Shown piece by piece: positions 36,322 to 45,190 of a DNA stretch of 64,000 nucleotides. Positions within the stretch are counted from its first letter, which is position 1. Each line of letters starts with the position of its first letter. The position numbers and the translations under genes are program-made. The notes beneath the pieces were generated by a model that had not been told where the DNA came from, did not search any database, and was given only the letters and a program-made list of their open reading frames with translations. Source of the stretch: Desulfuromonas acetexigens (lineage in GTDB: Bacteria > Desulfobacterota > Desulfuromonadia > Desulfuromonadales > Trichloromonadaceae); NCBI RefSeq assembly GCF_900111775.1, contig NZ_FOJJ01000012.1, positions 310,001-374,000 on the forward strand, read 5' to 3'.

Positions 36322-37266
36322 ATGAAGAAAAAACTGTTGGCTCTTGTAGTAATGGCTCTGTTGCTGGCGCCCGTTGGTGCCATGGCGACCAGTCTGCTGT
36401 CGTTCAATGACACTAGCCTGGGCTGGATCGACGTCGGCAGCTGGGACTGGAATGTCGGCAACGCTTTGGCGGTAGGGGCAGTGCCGCTCTCCGATGACAT
36501 CAACAACCCCACGCCCTTTACCCTCTACTATCAAGCCGCTCTGTCGAATTTCCAGGATGCCGACGGCAACACCATCGGCGGAACCGGTCTCAGTGTCGAT
36601 TATGAGATCACCGTGCAGGCCGGTTTCAGCGAGTTGGGCTATCGCACTGACACCTTTGGTCTTGGAGTGTTGCCAATCTTATCCAATGCCAACTTCTCTT
36701 TGGACCCCGGTGCTCCGGTTAACTTCCTGAACATCTACTACGACGAAGCGCAAAACTCCGACAACCTCTCCGGTACCGGGTTCGGTGACGGAACCCTGTT
36801 GATGAGCGGCGTGATCGATGTCAGCACCGGATCCTTTACGGTCTATATCGACGCGAATCAGGATGGCATTATGGACACGAGTCTCCTTGATAGGTTCGGG
36901 CCCGATAATTACTCCGGCCTCGAGAGCCTCGCCGGTAATGGTAGCGCCACAATCGAAGCCATGATCGATGGAAGTACGGTCAACGGCGCCTATATCGACA
37001 TTTCGACCTATCCTCTTGATTTCTACCTGGATATGTTCTTCAACTCGTCGACCATCGCCCCCTTCCTGCAACAGAACCCTTCGGCTGAGGTGGTTGGAAT
37101 CCCTGTGAACATTGGCGACATCAACGGCTTTACCGGTCCGGACTTCCTTTTCCAGGCCGACGGGAATTCGTCCTTCACGGTCGTGCCCGAGCCCTCCACC
37201 GTCATTCTGCTCGGCCTTGGCCTGTTGGGTGCCGGCGGCCTGGGGTACCTGCGCCGCAAGCGCTAA
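36322..37266 (+). CDS. PEP-CTERM surface protein
   Basis: 314 residues. A signal peptide (1-22, ending PVGAMA) is followed by a Thr/Asn/Asp-rich beta-type domain (about 23-285). The C-terminus (288-314) is a textbook PEP-CTERM signal: V-P-E-P, then a hydrophobic helix 'VILLGLGLLGAGGLGYL', then R-R-K-R. Exosortase cuts after this motif and the protein is moved to the exopolysaccharide layer or surface. The N-terminal domain is homologous to residues about 27-295 of the giant protein next door ('NNPTxFTxxYQAALxNF', 'GTGLxVxYEIT'). An AGGAGG site precedes ATG 36322. It has its own sigma-54 promoter and activator box. Confidence 0.95.
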   Translation: MKKKLLALVVMALLLAPVGAMATSLLSFNDTSLGWIDVGSWDWNVGNALAVGAVPLSDDINNPTPFTLYYQAALSNFQDADGNTIGGTGLSVDYEITVQAGFSELGYRTDTFGLGVLPILSNANFSLDPGAPVNFLNIYYDEAQNSDNLSGTGFGDGTLLMSGVIDVSTGSFTVYIDANQDGIMDTSLLDRFGPDNYSGLESLAGNGSATIEAMIDGSTVNGAYIDISTYPLDFYLDMFFNSSTIAPFLQQNPSAEVVGIPVNIGDINGFTGPDFLFQADGNSSFTVVPEPSTVILLGLGLLGAGGLGYLRRKR

Positions 37267-37301
37267 AAACCTTTTCATTTTAAGTTAAGGTTTAGTTCTG
37301 C

Positions 37302-37338
37302 AAAAAGAGGGATCGGTTAAAACCGATCCCTCTTTTTG
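37302..37338 (+). terminator. Rho-independent terminator after the PEP-CTERM gene
   Basis: AAAAAGAGGGATCGGTT pairs perfectly with AACCGATCCCTCTTTTT across a tiny A-rich loop. It separates the PEP-CTERM gene from the giant gene, which may be expressed by read-through or from an unseen promoter at 37339-37416. Confidence 0.95.
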
Positions 37339-37416
37339 TAGGAAATTCGTGTTTACGTGGAAAATTATCAAGAGCTGTGTACCGGTCGGTGCGCGAAATG
37401 ACTCAAAGGGGGTTCC

Positions 37417-40400
37417 ATGCCACAAAAACGGTTTTTTCTGGGTTGGTTTTTCATTCTTTTGTGCTGGGTGATACCGTCCGCCGCCGGTGCGGGGTCGCTG
37501 GTCTTCAGCGATCCTTCCGCCGGTACCGTTGAAGTTTACAGCCTGGACTGGATTCCGGGCAACAGCCTGGCCGATGAGGCTCTGCCCCTCGGCACCGACC
37601 CGAACAACCCTACTCGCTTTACCCAGGTTTACCAAGCCGCTTTGGGAAATTTCCTCGATGGAAACGGCAACGCCATTACCGGAACGGGGCTGAATGTTTC
37701 CTACGAAATCACCATTGTGTCGGTTTATGGTCAGATCGGTGCGCGCTCGCCCCTGGATATCGATAACGACGGTTTTGTCGAGATCGAAAATTCCAATTTC
37801 GATCTCGATGCTGAGGCCAATGTCAACTTCGTCGAAATCTACCTCGACTCCAACCGAAATTCCAATGCTCTGACTGGTGCGGGCTATCGCGACGGTATTC
37901 TCCTGATGAAAGGGATCGTTTCCGCCGCGACTGGGCAGTTTTCCGCCTATCTCGACATGGACGGAAACAACATTCTCGACCTCAAGGTTCTTGACCAGTT
38001 CCTGACCAATAATTACCTGGGAACGGGAACGATCAGTGGGAATGGGTCGGCTCAACTGACGGTCGCAATCGACTCCGCCAGCGTTAACCCGACCTATTTC
38101 CCCGGGGTCGGCTCATCCCCCCTGACCCTCTTTTTCAATACCTCGCTTGTTCTGCCCTACTACCAGCAGAACCCTTCGGCGTCCGTGGTCGGGGTCGTCC
38201 CTGAACTCGGTTCCGCCTCGGGCGGCTATTCCCGGGTCAACGGCCTGGCCTCTCTCGACCCCGCCGAACAAATCGACATGCTCTTTCAGGCTGACGCCAA
38301 CAGCAGCATCTCCGTCGGCCCCTGTATCGACATCGTCAAGGAAGTCAGCGTTGACGGCGGCCAGACCTGGTTCGACGCCAACACCCTGGACGATTCCCCC
38401 GGCACCACCGACGGCGCCATCTATCGCTTTATCGTCACCAACTGTAGTTCGGTGACCCTGACCGACGTCACGGTTACCGATCCCAACCTGGGCGGGGACG
38501 GCCTGCCCCTGACCATCGACCTCGGCGATCTGGCCCCGGAGGCATCCGTCACTGTCGAGCCGAACACCAGCTTGGGCAGCCCTCTTCTGGAAAAACCCCT
38601 GCTGTGCGCCGACGTTCCCCCGCCGGGGAATGAAGACCCGATCAAGTTCAACCTCGCTTCGGTGGTGGGGACGGTGATCGGCACGAGCACGACCGTCGAG
38701 GACTCGGATCCGGCCTATGTGCGTTGCCTCTGTGTCGATATCGAAAAACTGGTCAGCGTCGACGGTGGCGTGACCTTCGTTGATGCCGACCAGTGTGTCG
38801 ATCCGGCGGCGCCCATAGCGACCGGCTCGGTGGAATACCAGCTGGTAGTCAGCAACTGCGGCGCGGCGATTCTCGACGATGTCCGCGTGGTCGATTCCTT
38901 GCTGGGGATTGATGAGGCAGTCGGTACGTTGTTGCCTGAGCAAGTTATCACCTATGACAAAGAAGATATCTCCGCACTCTTGCAACCGGATTTCTGCGCG
39001 TTGTTCGGCTCTGATACGGCGGGTTCCCAGGATATCGACAACACCGCGACCGTCACGGCCACAGCCTTCAATCAGCAATTCGATCTGAGCGATGAAGACT
39101 CGGCTTGCGTCAGCTGCCTCTGCTCCGGCAGCATCGGCGATTACGTCTGGAACGATCTCGACCGCGACGGCATCCAAGATGCCGGTGAGCCCGGGATTGC
39201 CGGCGTGACCGTGACGCTGCTCATGGGTAGTGAAACGGTAGCCACTACGACAACGGATGCAGAGGGCGCCTATCTCTTCACCGGCCTCTGCGCCGGAGAC
39301 TACACCGTCACCGTCACGACTCCCGACGGCTACACGGCGACCATGAACAACGCTCCCGGCAGCACGGCGGACAACGACAGCAACGGCAGCCCGGCGGACG
39401 TTACCCTGTCCACGGACAACAGCAGCGACCTGTCCATCGACTTCGGTTTTTACACCCCCTGTACCGGCAGCATCGGCGACTTCGTCTGGGACGATCTCGA
39501 CCGTGACGGCATCCAGGATGCGAACGAGTCGGGGATCGGCGGCGTGACCGTGACCCTGTTCATGGACGGCAAAGCGGTCGCCACCACCACGACGGATGTG
39601 AGCGGGGCCTATCTTTTCACCGGCCTCTGTGCCGGGGACTACACCGTGACCGTTGCTACTCCCGACGGCTACACGGCGACCATCTCCAACGCTCCCGGCA
39701 GCACGACGGACGACGACAGCAACGGCAGCCCGGCGGACGTTACTCTGGCCACGGATAACAGCAGCGACCTGACCATCGACTTCGGTTTCTATCTCATGGA
39801 TGCCAAGATCGGTGACTACGTCTGGCTGGACGAAAACCAAAATGGAATCCAAGATGTCGGCGAAGAAGGGCTGTCCGGTGTGACGGTGAATCTCTTCGAC
39901 TGCGACGGTAATCTGATTGAGACCACCAGCACCGACAGTACCGGGTATTACAGCTTCACCGTGGAGCCCGGCGATTACAAAGTTCAGTTCGTGCTGACCG
40001 GCGGTTATGCGTTCAGTCCGCAGGATCAGGGTGGCGACGACGCCCTGGACAGCGACGCCGACACCGGCGGCATGACCATTTGCACCACGCTGGCCCCCGG
40101 TGAGACCGATCTGACCTGGGATGCGGGAATGTATCCGATGCCCGCCAGCCTCGGCGACTACGTCTGGAACGACACGAACAACAACGGCGTGCAGGATGCC
40201 GGTGAAATGGGCATCGCCAACGTCACCGTCAATCTGTACGACTGCACCACCGATCTCGTGGTCGACACGACCACGACCGACGCTTCCGGCCTGTACAGCT
40301 TCACCGGTCTGATGCCGGGCAGCTACCGGGTCGAGTTCGTCGCCCCCATGGGCTACGCCTTCACCACGCCGAACGTGGGCGACGATGCCTTTGACAGCGA

Positions 40401-43400
40401 CGCCAACGCTTCCGGCGTGACCGAGTGCGTTGAACTGGCCGCCGGCGAAACCAACACCACCATCGATGCGGGCCTGACGGCGCAGCCCGCCACTATCGGC
40501 GACTACGTGTGGAACGACACGAATAACAACGGCGTGCAGGATGCCGGTGAGATGGGCATCGCCAACGTCACCGTCAATCTGTACGACTGCACCACCGATG
40601 AACTGGTCGCCACGACCACGACCGACGCCTCCGGCCTGTACAGCTTCACCAACCTGATGCCGGGCAGCTACCGGGTCGAGTTCGTCGCTCCTATGGGCTA
40701 CGATTTCACGACCCCGAACGTGGGCGACGACGCCTTTGACAGCGACGCCAACGCTTCCGGCGTGACCGAGTGCGTTGATCTGGCCGCCGGCGAAACCAAC
40801 ACCACCATCGACGCCGGTCTGACGGCGCAGCCCGCCACTATCGGCGACTACGTGTGGAACGACACGTATAACAACGGCGTGCAGGATGCCGGTGAGATGG
40901 GCATCGCCAACGTCACCGTCAATCTGTACGACTGCACCACCGATGAACTGGTTGCCACGACCACGACCGGCACTGATGGTCTGTACAGCTTCACCAACCT
41001 GATGCCGGGCAGCTACCGGGTCGAGTTCGTCGCTCCTATGGGCTACGATTTCACGACCCCGAACGTGGGCGACGACGCCTTTGATAGCGACGCCAACGCT
41101 TCCGGCGTGACCGAGTGCGTTGATCTGGCCGCCGGCGAAACCAACACCACCGTCGATGCGGGCCTGACGGCGCAACCCGCCAGCCTTGGCGACTACGTGT
41201 GGAACGACACGAATAACAACGGCGTACAGGATGCCGGTGAGATGGGCATCGCCAACGTCACCGTCAACCTCTACGACTGCACCACCGATGAACTGGTCGC
41301 CACGACCACGACCGACGCCTCCGGCCTGTACAGCTTCACCGGTCTGATGCCGGGCAGCTACCGGGTCGAGTTCGTCGCCCCGATGGGCTACGCCTTCACG
41401 ACTCCGAACGTGGGCAACGACGCCACCGACAGCGATGCCAACGCCTCCGGCGAGACCGACTGCGTCACCTTGGTCGCCGGTGAAAGCAACACCACCGTTG
41501 ACGCCGGTCTGTATGCTCTTGCTCCGGCCATCGACATTGAAAAGTACACCAACGGTGAAGATGCCGATGAACCTACCGGCCCGATGGTGGTCATTGGCAG
41601 CCCCATTAACTGGACCTATGTGGTAACCAACACTGGCGACGTTACGTTGACCAATGTTCTGGTTGTCGATGACAAGGGAGTAGCGGTTACTTGTCCGGCA
41701 ACCACCCTGGTCGTGGGTGAATCCATGACCTGTACCGCCAACGGCACTGCCCTGGCGGGCCAGTACGCCAATGTCGGTACCACGACGGGTAATTACGGCG
41801 GTATGAGCGTCACCGACAGCGATCCGAGCCACTACTATGGCGTGAGCCCCGATATCCATCTGACCAAGGATGTCTCGGTCGATGGCGGCATGACCTGGTT
41901 CGAGGCCGACAACATCACCCAATGCAGCGATCCCAATGTGCCGAATGTCGAAGTCTGCACCGATTATTCGGATTGCGGCCCCTGCGAGGGGAAAGTGACC
42001 AGCCTGACCCTGGCTTACCGCGGGACCAGTTCCGCGAAGATCAAGATCACCAACCGCGATGGTTACGAACTCTTCAAGCAGGATGTGGTCAATCCCGGCC
42101 AGCAGATGACCTTCACGTTGGCGGATGGTTACGGCAAGCTGACTACCGAAATCAAGATCTATGTCAATGGGTCGTTCAACACGTCTATCCACACCAGCTG
42201 TTCGCAGCCGGTCGGTCCTGGTCTGATCAGCGGAAGTTTCGAAGTTGTTGCCGGGAAGAGCCTCTACGGCGGCAATCTCTGCCCCATCAATCATGATGGA
42301 ATTACGGCGGAGTGTAACGAGTGTGAGGGCAAGGTCAACAACCTGACCTTGGCTTACCGTGGGGCGACTAAGGCGAACATCAAAATTACCAACAAGGATG
42401 GCCGTGAGCTTTTCCGTCTTGATAATGTCAGTCCGAACCAGCAATTCACATTTGCCCTGAAGGATCATTACGGCAAGCTGACGACCGACATCAAGATCTA
42501 CGTCAACTGGTCGCTGAACACGACGATTCACACCAGTTGTTCCCAGCCTATCGGTCCCGGACTGGTCAAGGGCAGCTTTGAGGTGATCGCCGGCACCAGT
42601 CTCTACGGCGGCAACCTCTGTCCGATCAATGGGACGACGCCCGATCCGGGTACTTGCACTCCCGATGAAGTGATGTATCGCTTCACGATTACCAATACCG
42701 GTAGTGTCACCTTGAGTAATTTGACCTTGACCGATTCACTCTATGACATCAGTGCGATTGCGCCGGAATGCGTGTTGCCGGAGACGTTGGCTCCGGGACA
42801 AAGCTACACCTGCTCCAGCAACTCGTTGCCGACCCAAATGGGTTTGGTTTCCAACACGGCCACCGCAACGGGTGATTATGCGGGCATCACGGTTACCGAC
42901 AGCAATGACGCCAGTTATTGCGGCCCCTTTGAACCGGTTCCGGCCATCGACATCGAGAAGTACACCAACGGTGAGGATGCCGATACCCCGACCGGACCGA
43001 TGGTGGCCATCGGCAGTCCGATCACCTGGACCTATGTGGTGACCAACACCGGCAATGTCACTTTGAACGACGTGACGGTGGTCGACAACCAAGGGGTCGC
43101 AGTCAGTTGTCCGTCCACCACCCTGCTGGCCGGCGAAGTGATGACCTGCACCGGTTACGGTACGGCCGTGGCTGGCCAGTACGCCAATCTCGGCACCACG
43201 AAGGGTTATTATAATGGTATGCCGGTCACCGATAGTGACCCCAGCCACTACTATGCCACGCCTCCGGCGATTGATGTGGAGAAATTCGTCTCCACCGACG
43301 GAGTAAACTGGTTTGACGCCGATACGCCTCCGGGGATCGAAGTGGCGGTTTGCCCGGATCTTTCCTGCGATGCCGGTTCGGAATACGATTGCCAGATGCA

Positions 43401-44934
43401 GAAAGATTACTACTGGAAGGAATACGAGCGGACCAAGTACGAGCACGACAGCAAGAAGAGCGATTACGAGAATAAGAAGTCGGATCGCGATCGATCCAAA
43501 TCGGATCATGACAAGTCCAAATACACTCGGGATTCTTCGAAAAAGGATTGCGACGGAAAACAGAAGGAATACGAATCGGCCAAGGCCAAGTACGAATCGA
43601 GTAAATCGTATTCGGATCGGAAAAAGATGAACAAGGCCAAGGCTGAATACGATTACGCCAAGGCCGAGTGTGATCGGAAGGAGTCGGACTACACCGGCAA
43701 GAAAACCGACTACGACAGCAAGATCGCCGATTGCGATCTTTCCAAGTCCGATTACGAAAAGGCCAAATCCGATCACTCCAAGGCCAAGTCGGATTGGGAA
43801 AAGCATAAGGACCGGGATTGCAGCCAGCCGTCCGATCCCAATTGCGGCACCAGCGATTGCCAGAGTTCGGTGTACTTCAAATTCGTCGTCACCAACACCG
43901 GCACGATGCTGCTGGAGGATCTGACCCTGGAAGATTCCGATTACGCCACCGACTCCTGTGTCATTCCGGCGACCCTTGCTCCTGGGGCGAGCTATGACTG
44001 CGTTATCGGACCCAAAGAGGCCGTTGCCGGTCAGCACACCAATACCGCCACCGCGACCGGCACTTACATGGGCGCGCACGTGTCCGATACCGACGATGCC
44101 AACTATTTCGGCAAGGCGCCCTGTACGGCCAAAGGGACCGGCACCCCGGGCTACTGGATGAACCATCCGGAAGCCTGGCCGGTGGATTCCATCGTCATCG
44201 GTGGGGTCACCTACAGCAAGGCCAAGGCCATCGAACTGATGAAGGCGCCCACTAAAACCGACAAGCTCTACACCATGTTCCAGGCCTTGGTTGCAGCCAA
44301 GCTCAATGTCTTGACCTGCAACGAATCGTCCTGCATTGAAGCGACCATCCTGGCCGCCGACAACTGGATGAAGATCTACGGGCCGGTAGGGAAGGGGGTT
44401 TCGGGCAGCAGCAGCGGCTGGGCCCTGGGTGAGCCGCTCTATCTGCTCCTCGACGAGTACAACAACGGCCTGCTCTGCGCGCCGTCCCGCGACACCATGG
44501 ACCGGGACGACGAAAAGGATAAGAGAGGCACCAGCACCCAGAGTCACTGGAAAAACAAAGACAAATCCTGGCCGACCAGCAGTCTCTACATCGGCGGCAA
44601 ATCCTACTCCAAGGATGAAGCGACCTGGCGGATGAGCCGGGCGTCCAACAAGGATGTCACCTACACCATGTACCGGGCTCTGGCCGCGGCCAAGCTCAAT
44701 GTCCGCAAGGGTAACGATTCGTCCTGTATCTCCGACACCATCAGGTACGCCGATGATTGGCTGGAGAGAAACCCGCCGGGCAAGGGGATTACCACCGGAT
44801 CGTGGACCTGGCGTTCGGCCGAACCCTACTTCCAAAGGCTGGACGAGTACAACAACGGCAAGCTCTGTTCCTCGTATTGCGATAGTGCCACCAATACGAC
44901 AACGACCTCGACTTGGACTAGTTGGAGTCGGTAG
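37417..44934 (+). CDS. Giant secreted repeat protein (2,505 aa) with PEP-CTERM-protein-like N-terminal domain, SdrD/Cna-B repeats and coiled coil
   Basis: Signal peptide 1-26. Residues about 27-295 resemble the neighbouring PEP-CTERM protein. Two DUF11-like domains ('VSVDGGxTxxDAD') follow. Seven SdrD_B/Cna-B-like domains span about 570-1368 ('GDYVWNDxNNNGVQDAGE', 'TTTTDASGLYSF'); the last four are near-identical. More DUF11-like units, two 'LTLAYRG...KIKITN' domains (about 1522-1622 and 1632-1737), a Lys/Ser/Asp/Tyr-rich coiled coil (1989-2135) and two related C-terminal domains (about 2241-2355, 'TPGYWMNHPEAWP', and 2368-2488) complete it. I find no PEP-CTERM, LPXTG or autotransporter barrel. 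It is probably an extracellular matrix or surface protein; how it is retained is unknown. Confidence 0.9.
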   Translation: MPQKRFFLGWFFILLCWVIPSAAGAGSLVFSDPSAGTVEVYSLDWIPGNSLADEALPLGTDPNNPTRFTQVYQAALGNFLDGNGNAITGTGLNVSYEITIVSVYGQIGARSPLDIDNDGFVEIENSNFDLDAEANVNFVEIYLDSNRNSNALTGAGYRDGILLMKGIVSAATGQFSAYLDMDGNNILDLKVLDQFLTNNYLGTGTISGNGSAQLTVAIDSASVNPTYFPGVGSSPLTLFFNTSLVLPYYQQNPSASVVGVVPELGSASGGYSRVNGLASLDPAEQIDMLFQADANSSISVGPCIDIVKEVSVDGGQTWFDANTLDDSPGTTDGAIYRFIVTNCSSVTLTDVTVTDPNLGGDGLPLTIDLGDLAPEASVTVEPNTSLGSPLLEKPLLCADVPPPGNEDPIKFNLASVVGTVIGTSTTVEDSDPAYVRCLCVDIEKLVSVDGGVTFVDADQCVDPAAPIATGSVEYQLVVSNCGAAILDDVRVVDSLLGIDEAVGTLLPEQVITYDKEDISALLQPDFCALFGSDTAGSQDIDNTATVTATAFNQQFDLSDEDSACVSCLCSGSIGDYVWNDLDRDGIQDAGEPGIAGVTVTLLMGSETVATTTTDAEGAYLFTGLCAGDYTVTVTTPDGYTATMNNAPGSTADNDSNGSPADVTLSTDNSSDLSIDFGFYTPCTGSIGDFVWDDLDRDGIQDANESGIGGVTVTLFMDGKAVATTTTDVSGAYLFTGLCAGDYTVTVATPDGYTATISNAPGSTTDDDSNGSPADVTLATDNSSDLTIDFGFYLMDAKIGDYVWLDENQNGIQDVGEEGLSGVTVNLFDCDGNLIETTSTDSTGYYSFTVEPGDYKVQFVLTGGYAFSPQDQGGDDALDSDADTGGMTICTTLAPGETDLTWDAGMYPMPASLGDYVWNDTNNNGVQDAGEMGIANVTVNLYDCTTDLVVDTTTTDASGLYSFTGLMPGSYRVEFVAPMGYAFTTPNVGDDAFDSDANASGVTECVELAAGETNTTIDAGLTAQPATIGDYVWNDTNNNGVQDAGEMGIANVTVNLYDCTTDELVATTTTDASGLYSFTNLMPGSYRVEFVAPMGYDFTTPNVGDDAFDSDANASGVTECVDLAAGETNTTIDAGLTAQPATIGDYVWNDTYNNGVQDAGEMGIANVTVNLYDCTTDELVATTTTGTDGLYSFTNLMPGSYRVEFVAPMGYDFTTPNVGDDAFDSDANASGVTECVDLAAGETNTTVDAGLTAQPASLGDYVWNDTNNNGVQDAGEMGIANVTVNLYDCTTDELVATTTTDASGLYSFTGLMPGSYRVEFVAPMGYAFTTPNVGNDATDSDANASGETDCVTLVAGESNTTVDAGLYALAPAIDIEKYTNGEDADEPTGPMVVIGSPINWTYVVTNTGDVTLTNVLVVDDKGVAVTCPATTLVVGESMTCTANGTALAGQYANVGTTTGNYGGMSVTDSDPSHYYGVSPDIHLTKDVSVDGGMTWFEADNITQCSDPNVPNVEVCTDYSDCGPCEGKVTSLTLAYRGTSSAKIKITNRDGYELFKQDVVNPGQQMTFTLADGYGKLTTEIKIYVNGSFNTSIHTSCSQPVGPGLISGSFEVVAGKSLYGGNLCPINHDGITAECNECEGKVNNLTLAYRGATKANIKITNKDGRELFRLDNVSPNQQFTFALKDHYGKLTTDIKIYVNWSLNTTIHTSCSQPIGPGLVKGSFEVIAGTSLYGGNLCPINGTTPDPGTCTPDEVMYRFTITNTGSVTLSNLTLTDSLYDISAIAPECVLPETLAPGQSYTCSSNSLPTQMGLVSNTATATGDYAGITVTDSNDASYCGPFEPVPAIDIEKYTNGEDADTPTGPMVAIGSPITWTYVVTNTGNVTLNDVTVVDNQGVAVSCPSTTLLAGEVMTCTGYGTAVAGQYANLGTTKGYYNGMPVTDSDPSHYYATPPAIDVEKFVSTDGVNWFDADTPPGIEVAVCPDLSCDAGSEYDCQMQKDYYWKEYERTKYEHDSKKSDYENKKSDRDRSKSDHDKSKYTRDSSKKDCDGKQKEYESAKAKYESSKSYSDRKKMNKAKAEYDYAKAECDRKESDYTGKKTDYDSKIADCDLSKSDYEKAKSDHSKAKSDWEKHKDRDCSQPSDPNCGTSDCQSSVYFKFVVTNTGTMLLEDLTLEDSDYATDSCVIPATLAPGASYDCVIGPKEAVAGQHTNTATATGTYMGAHVSDTDDANYFGKAPCTAKGTGTPGYWMNHPEAWPVDSIVIGGVTYSKAKAIELMKAPTKTDKLYTMFQALVAAKLNVLTCNESSCIEATILAADNWMKIYGPVGKGVSGSSSGWALGEPLYLLLDEYNNGLLCAPSRDTMDRDDEKDKRGTSTQSHWKNKDKSWPTSSLYIGGKSYSKDEATWRMSRASNKDVTYTMYRALAAAKLNVRKGNDSSCISDTIRYADDWLERNPPGKGITTGSWTWRSAEPYFQRLDEYNNGKLCSSYCDSATNTTTTSTWTSWSR
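40141..41520 (+). repeat. Four tandem 345-bp repeats inside the giant gene
   Basis: The unit encoding 'PAxxGDYVWNDTNNNGVQDAGEM...' recurs with an exact 345-bp period: 'gtctgg' or 'gtgtgg' of the same codons starts at 40162, 40507, 40852 and 41197. Units 2 and 3 are almost identical at DNA level, which points to recent duplication or gene conversion. Confidence 0.95.
43381..43821 (+). repeat. Low-complexity coiled-coil segment of the giant protein
   Basis: About 147 residues dominated by Lys, Ser, Asp, Glu and Tyr with an irregular 7-residue rhythm such as 'KSDYENK', 'KSDYEKA', 'KSDHSKA'. Cysteines recur in 'KKDCDGK', 'KAECDRK' and 'IADCDLSK'. Codon choice (many AAG, TCG, GAT) differs from the flanking GC-rich domains. 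Confidence 0.85.
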
Positions 44935-44961
44935 GGAGTCATAGGTCTAATCATCTCAACT

Positions 44962-44991
44962 GGGGGATCCGCAAACGGATCCCCCTTTTTT
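44962..44991 (+). terminator. Rho-independent terminator after the giant gene
   Basis: GGGGGATCCG pairs with CGGATCCCCC around a CAAA loop, followed by a run of T. Confidence 0.95.
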
Positions 44992-45141
44992 GTCTCTGCT
45001 GGCGGGATGAATTTATTTATTCGGGAATGTTCGTGGGGCAACGTTTTTCAGGGGGGAGTAATGGAAATGTTAAGCTGAATGCAAGTAGACGGCTTCTCTC
45101 CTCCCCTCCACTCTTCCCGAGAAATATTTATGAAATCATCC

Positions 45142-45162
45142 GTAAACGATGCTATTGTTTAC
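45142..45162. promoter_or_regulatory. Short inverted repeat GTAAAC-N9-GTTTAC
   Basis: A perfect 6-bp dyad 29 bases before the second acyltransferase. One arm (TTTAC) resembles part of the activator boxes, but no sigma-54 site follows at the expected distance. Role uncertain. Confidence 0.3.
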
Positions 45163-45190
45163 CAACAAATGAGTAATTTCGGGGGATGTC

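Noticed and set aside
38113-42531. A 1,472-codon open frame on the minus strand inside the giant gene
   Set aside because: It lies wholly opposite the real gene. The high-GC, repetitive codon pattern keeps the antisense frame open; its translation has no recognisable domain and simply mirrors the 345-bp repeat.
45142-45162. Activator box before the second acyltransferase
   Set aside because: Only part of one arm matches the TGTCGGAATnnTTTACA box and there is no room for a sigma-54 promoter 60-75 bp downstream before the start codon.
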